6,538 nt of DNA from contig PADE01000067.1 in NCBI GenBank assembly GCA_002702965.1, positions 1 through 6,538 on the forward strand, written 5' to 3'. This stretch comes from Planctomycetaceae bacterium. GTDB lineage: Bacteria > Planctomycetota > Planctomycetia > Pirellulales > Pirellulaceae. The position numbers and the translations under genes are program-made. This document shows, piece by piece, positions 6,144-6,538 of this stretch (position 1 is the first letter of the stretch; each line of letters begins with the position of its first letter). Below the pieces are notes generated by a model that saw nothing but the letters and a program-made list of their open reading frames with translations, did not search any database and had not been told where the DNA came from.

Positions 6144-6538
6144 GGTGGGGCTCGTTGGCTAATGTGAGCTGATGGCGCAACCGTCGATTTCTCGGGAATC
6201 CTTGGCGGTTTTGGGCGAGTGAATCGGAACCGGCCGTCGGCGTGCCTGCGCGGACCGAGGAGTGAGCGGTGACATCTGTTCACCCGTTGCTCAACCGATA
6301 GGATTGAGGCCTTACAGATTGCTCGCTGTCAGGGTATTGCGTTCTCGACGGATTGGGACAGAATATAACCCGAGCCTCGGGGATCCCCTACGTAGGACCA
6401 TGGGCATGGAACCTCGGGATCGGGCGGCTCCCGCTTCGTGTCGAGCCATTTGTTTCGGCGGGTGGTCGTCGAGGGTGTCGGGTTTTTGGTTTGAGAGCAA
6501 ATTAGCGGCTGGTAGCGTTCTAGTCGGTACAGACGAGG
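6144..6538. other. Region without an assignable gene; several frames open at the right edge
   Basis: Positions 6144-6328 hold no convincing ORF and presumably include the M20 promoter, though I find no good -35/-10 pair. From the right edge, three frames are open. One minus frame stops at 6329-6331 (69 codons, ending GSGYILSQSVENAIP), a second minus frame stops at 6312-6314, and a plus frame runs from ATG 6406 to the edge behind an AGGA at 6394-6397. The first minus frame looks slightly more protein-like, but codon use does not separate them and none shows a known motif. Confidence 0.4.

Noticed and set aside
1..6538. Mobile element, CRISPR, tRNA/rRNA or defence system
   Set aside because: No repeat arrays, terminal inverted repeats, transposase or integrase motifs, or RNA gene landmarks were seen. 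The genes are ordinary chromosomal types.

Overview
The window looks like chromosomal DNA of a planctomycete, probably a Pirellula/Rhodopirellula-type bacterium. The reasons are moderately high GC, weak or absent Shine-Dalgarno sites at several genes, and two protein types that I remember from Planctomycetes: an HtrA-like pseudoprotease with a PDZ domain set inside the protease fold, and a very aromatic-rich small secreted protein. These family assignments come from memory and no search was run.

Layout. Positions 1-2227, minus strand: a two-gene unit. It is transcribed from an exported, catalytically intact HtrA-type serine protease with one PDZ domain (1148-2227) into a second exported HtrA-like protein (3-1145, running off the left edge) that has lost two of its three catalytic residues. 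Only 2 bases separate them. Positions 2228-2409: a divergent intergenic stretch holding a possible 36-codon cysteine-rich ORF (2243-2353). Positions 2410-3273, plus strand: an atypical NAD(P)-binding short-chain dehydrogenase/epimerase-like protein. Positions 3274-3447: intergenic, with a good sigma70-like promoter and a 10-bp palindrome. Positions 3448-4239, plus strand: a metallo-beta-lactamase-fold hydrolase. Positions 4240-4443: a leader with two mutually exclusive hairpins. Positions 4444-4773, plus strand: a 109-residue secreted Tyr/Trp/His-rich protein. Positions 4774-4946: convergent intergenic. Positions 4947-6143, minus strand: an M20 (ArgE/DapE-type) amidohydrolase. Positions 6144-6538: no assignable gene, though several frames run open off the right edge.

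How the genes work together: only the protease pair is clearly an operon. An active envelope protease co-expressed with a degenerate PDZ-bearing paralogue suggests an envelope quality-control or regulatory pair, which is inference. The other genes look like separately transcribed housekeeping or envelope genes. I see no tRNA, rRNA, CRISPR array, insertion sequence or phage gene. The most interesting items are the nested-PDZ pseudoprotease, the small Cys-rich ORF, and the aromatic small protein with its structured leader.
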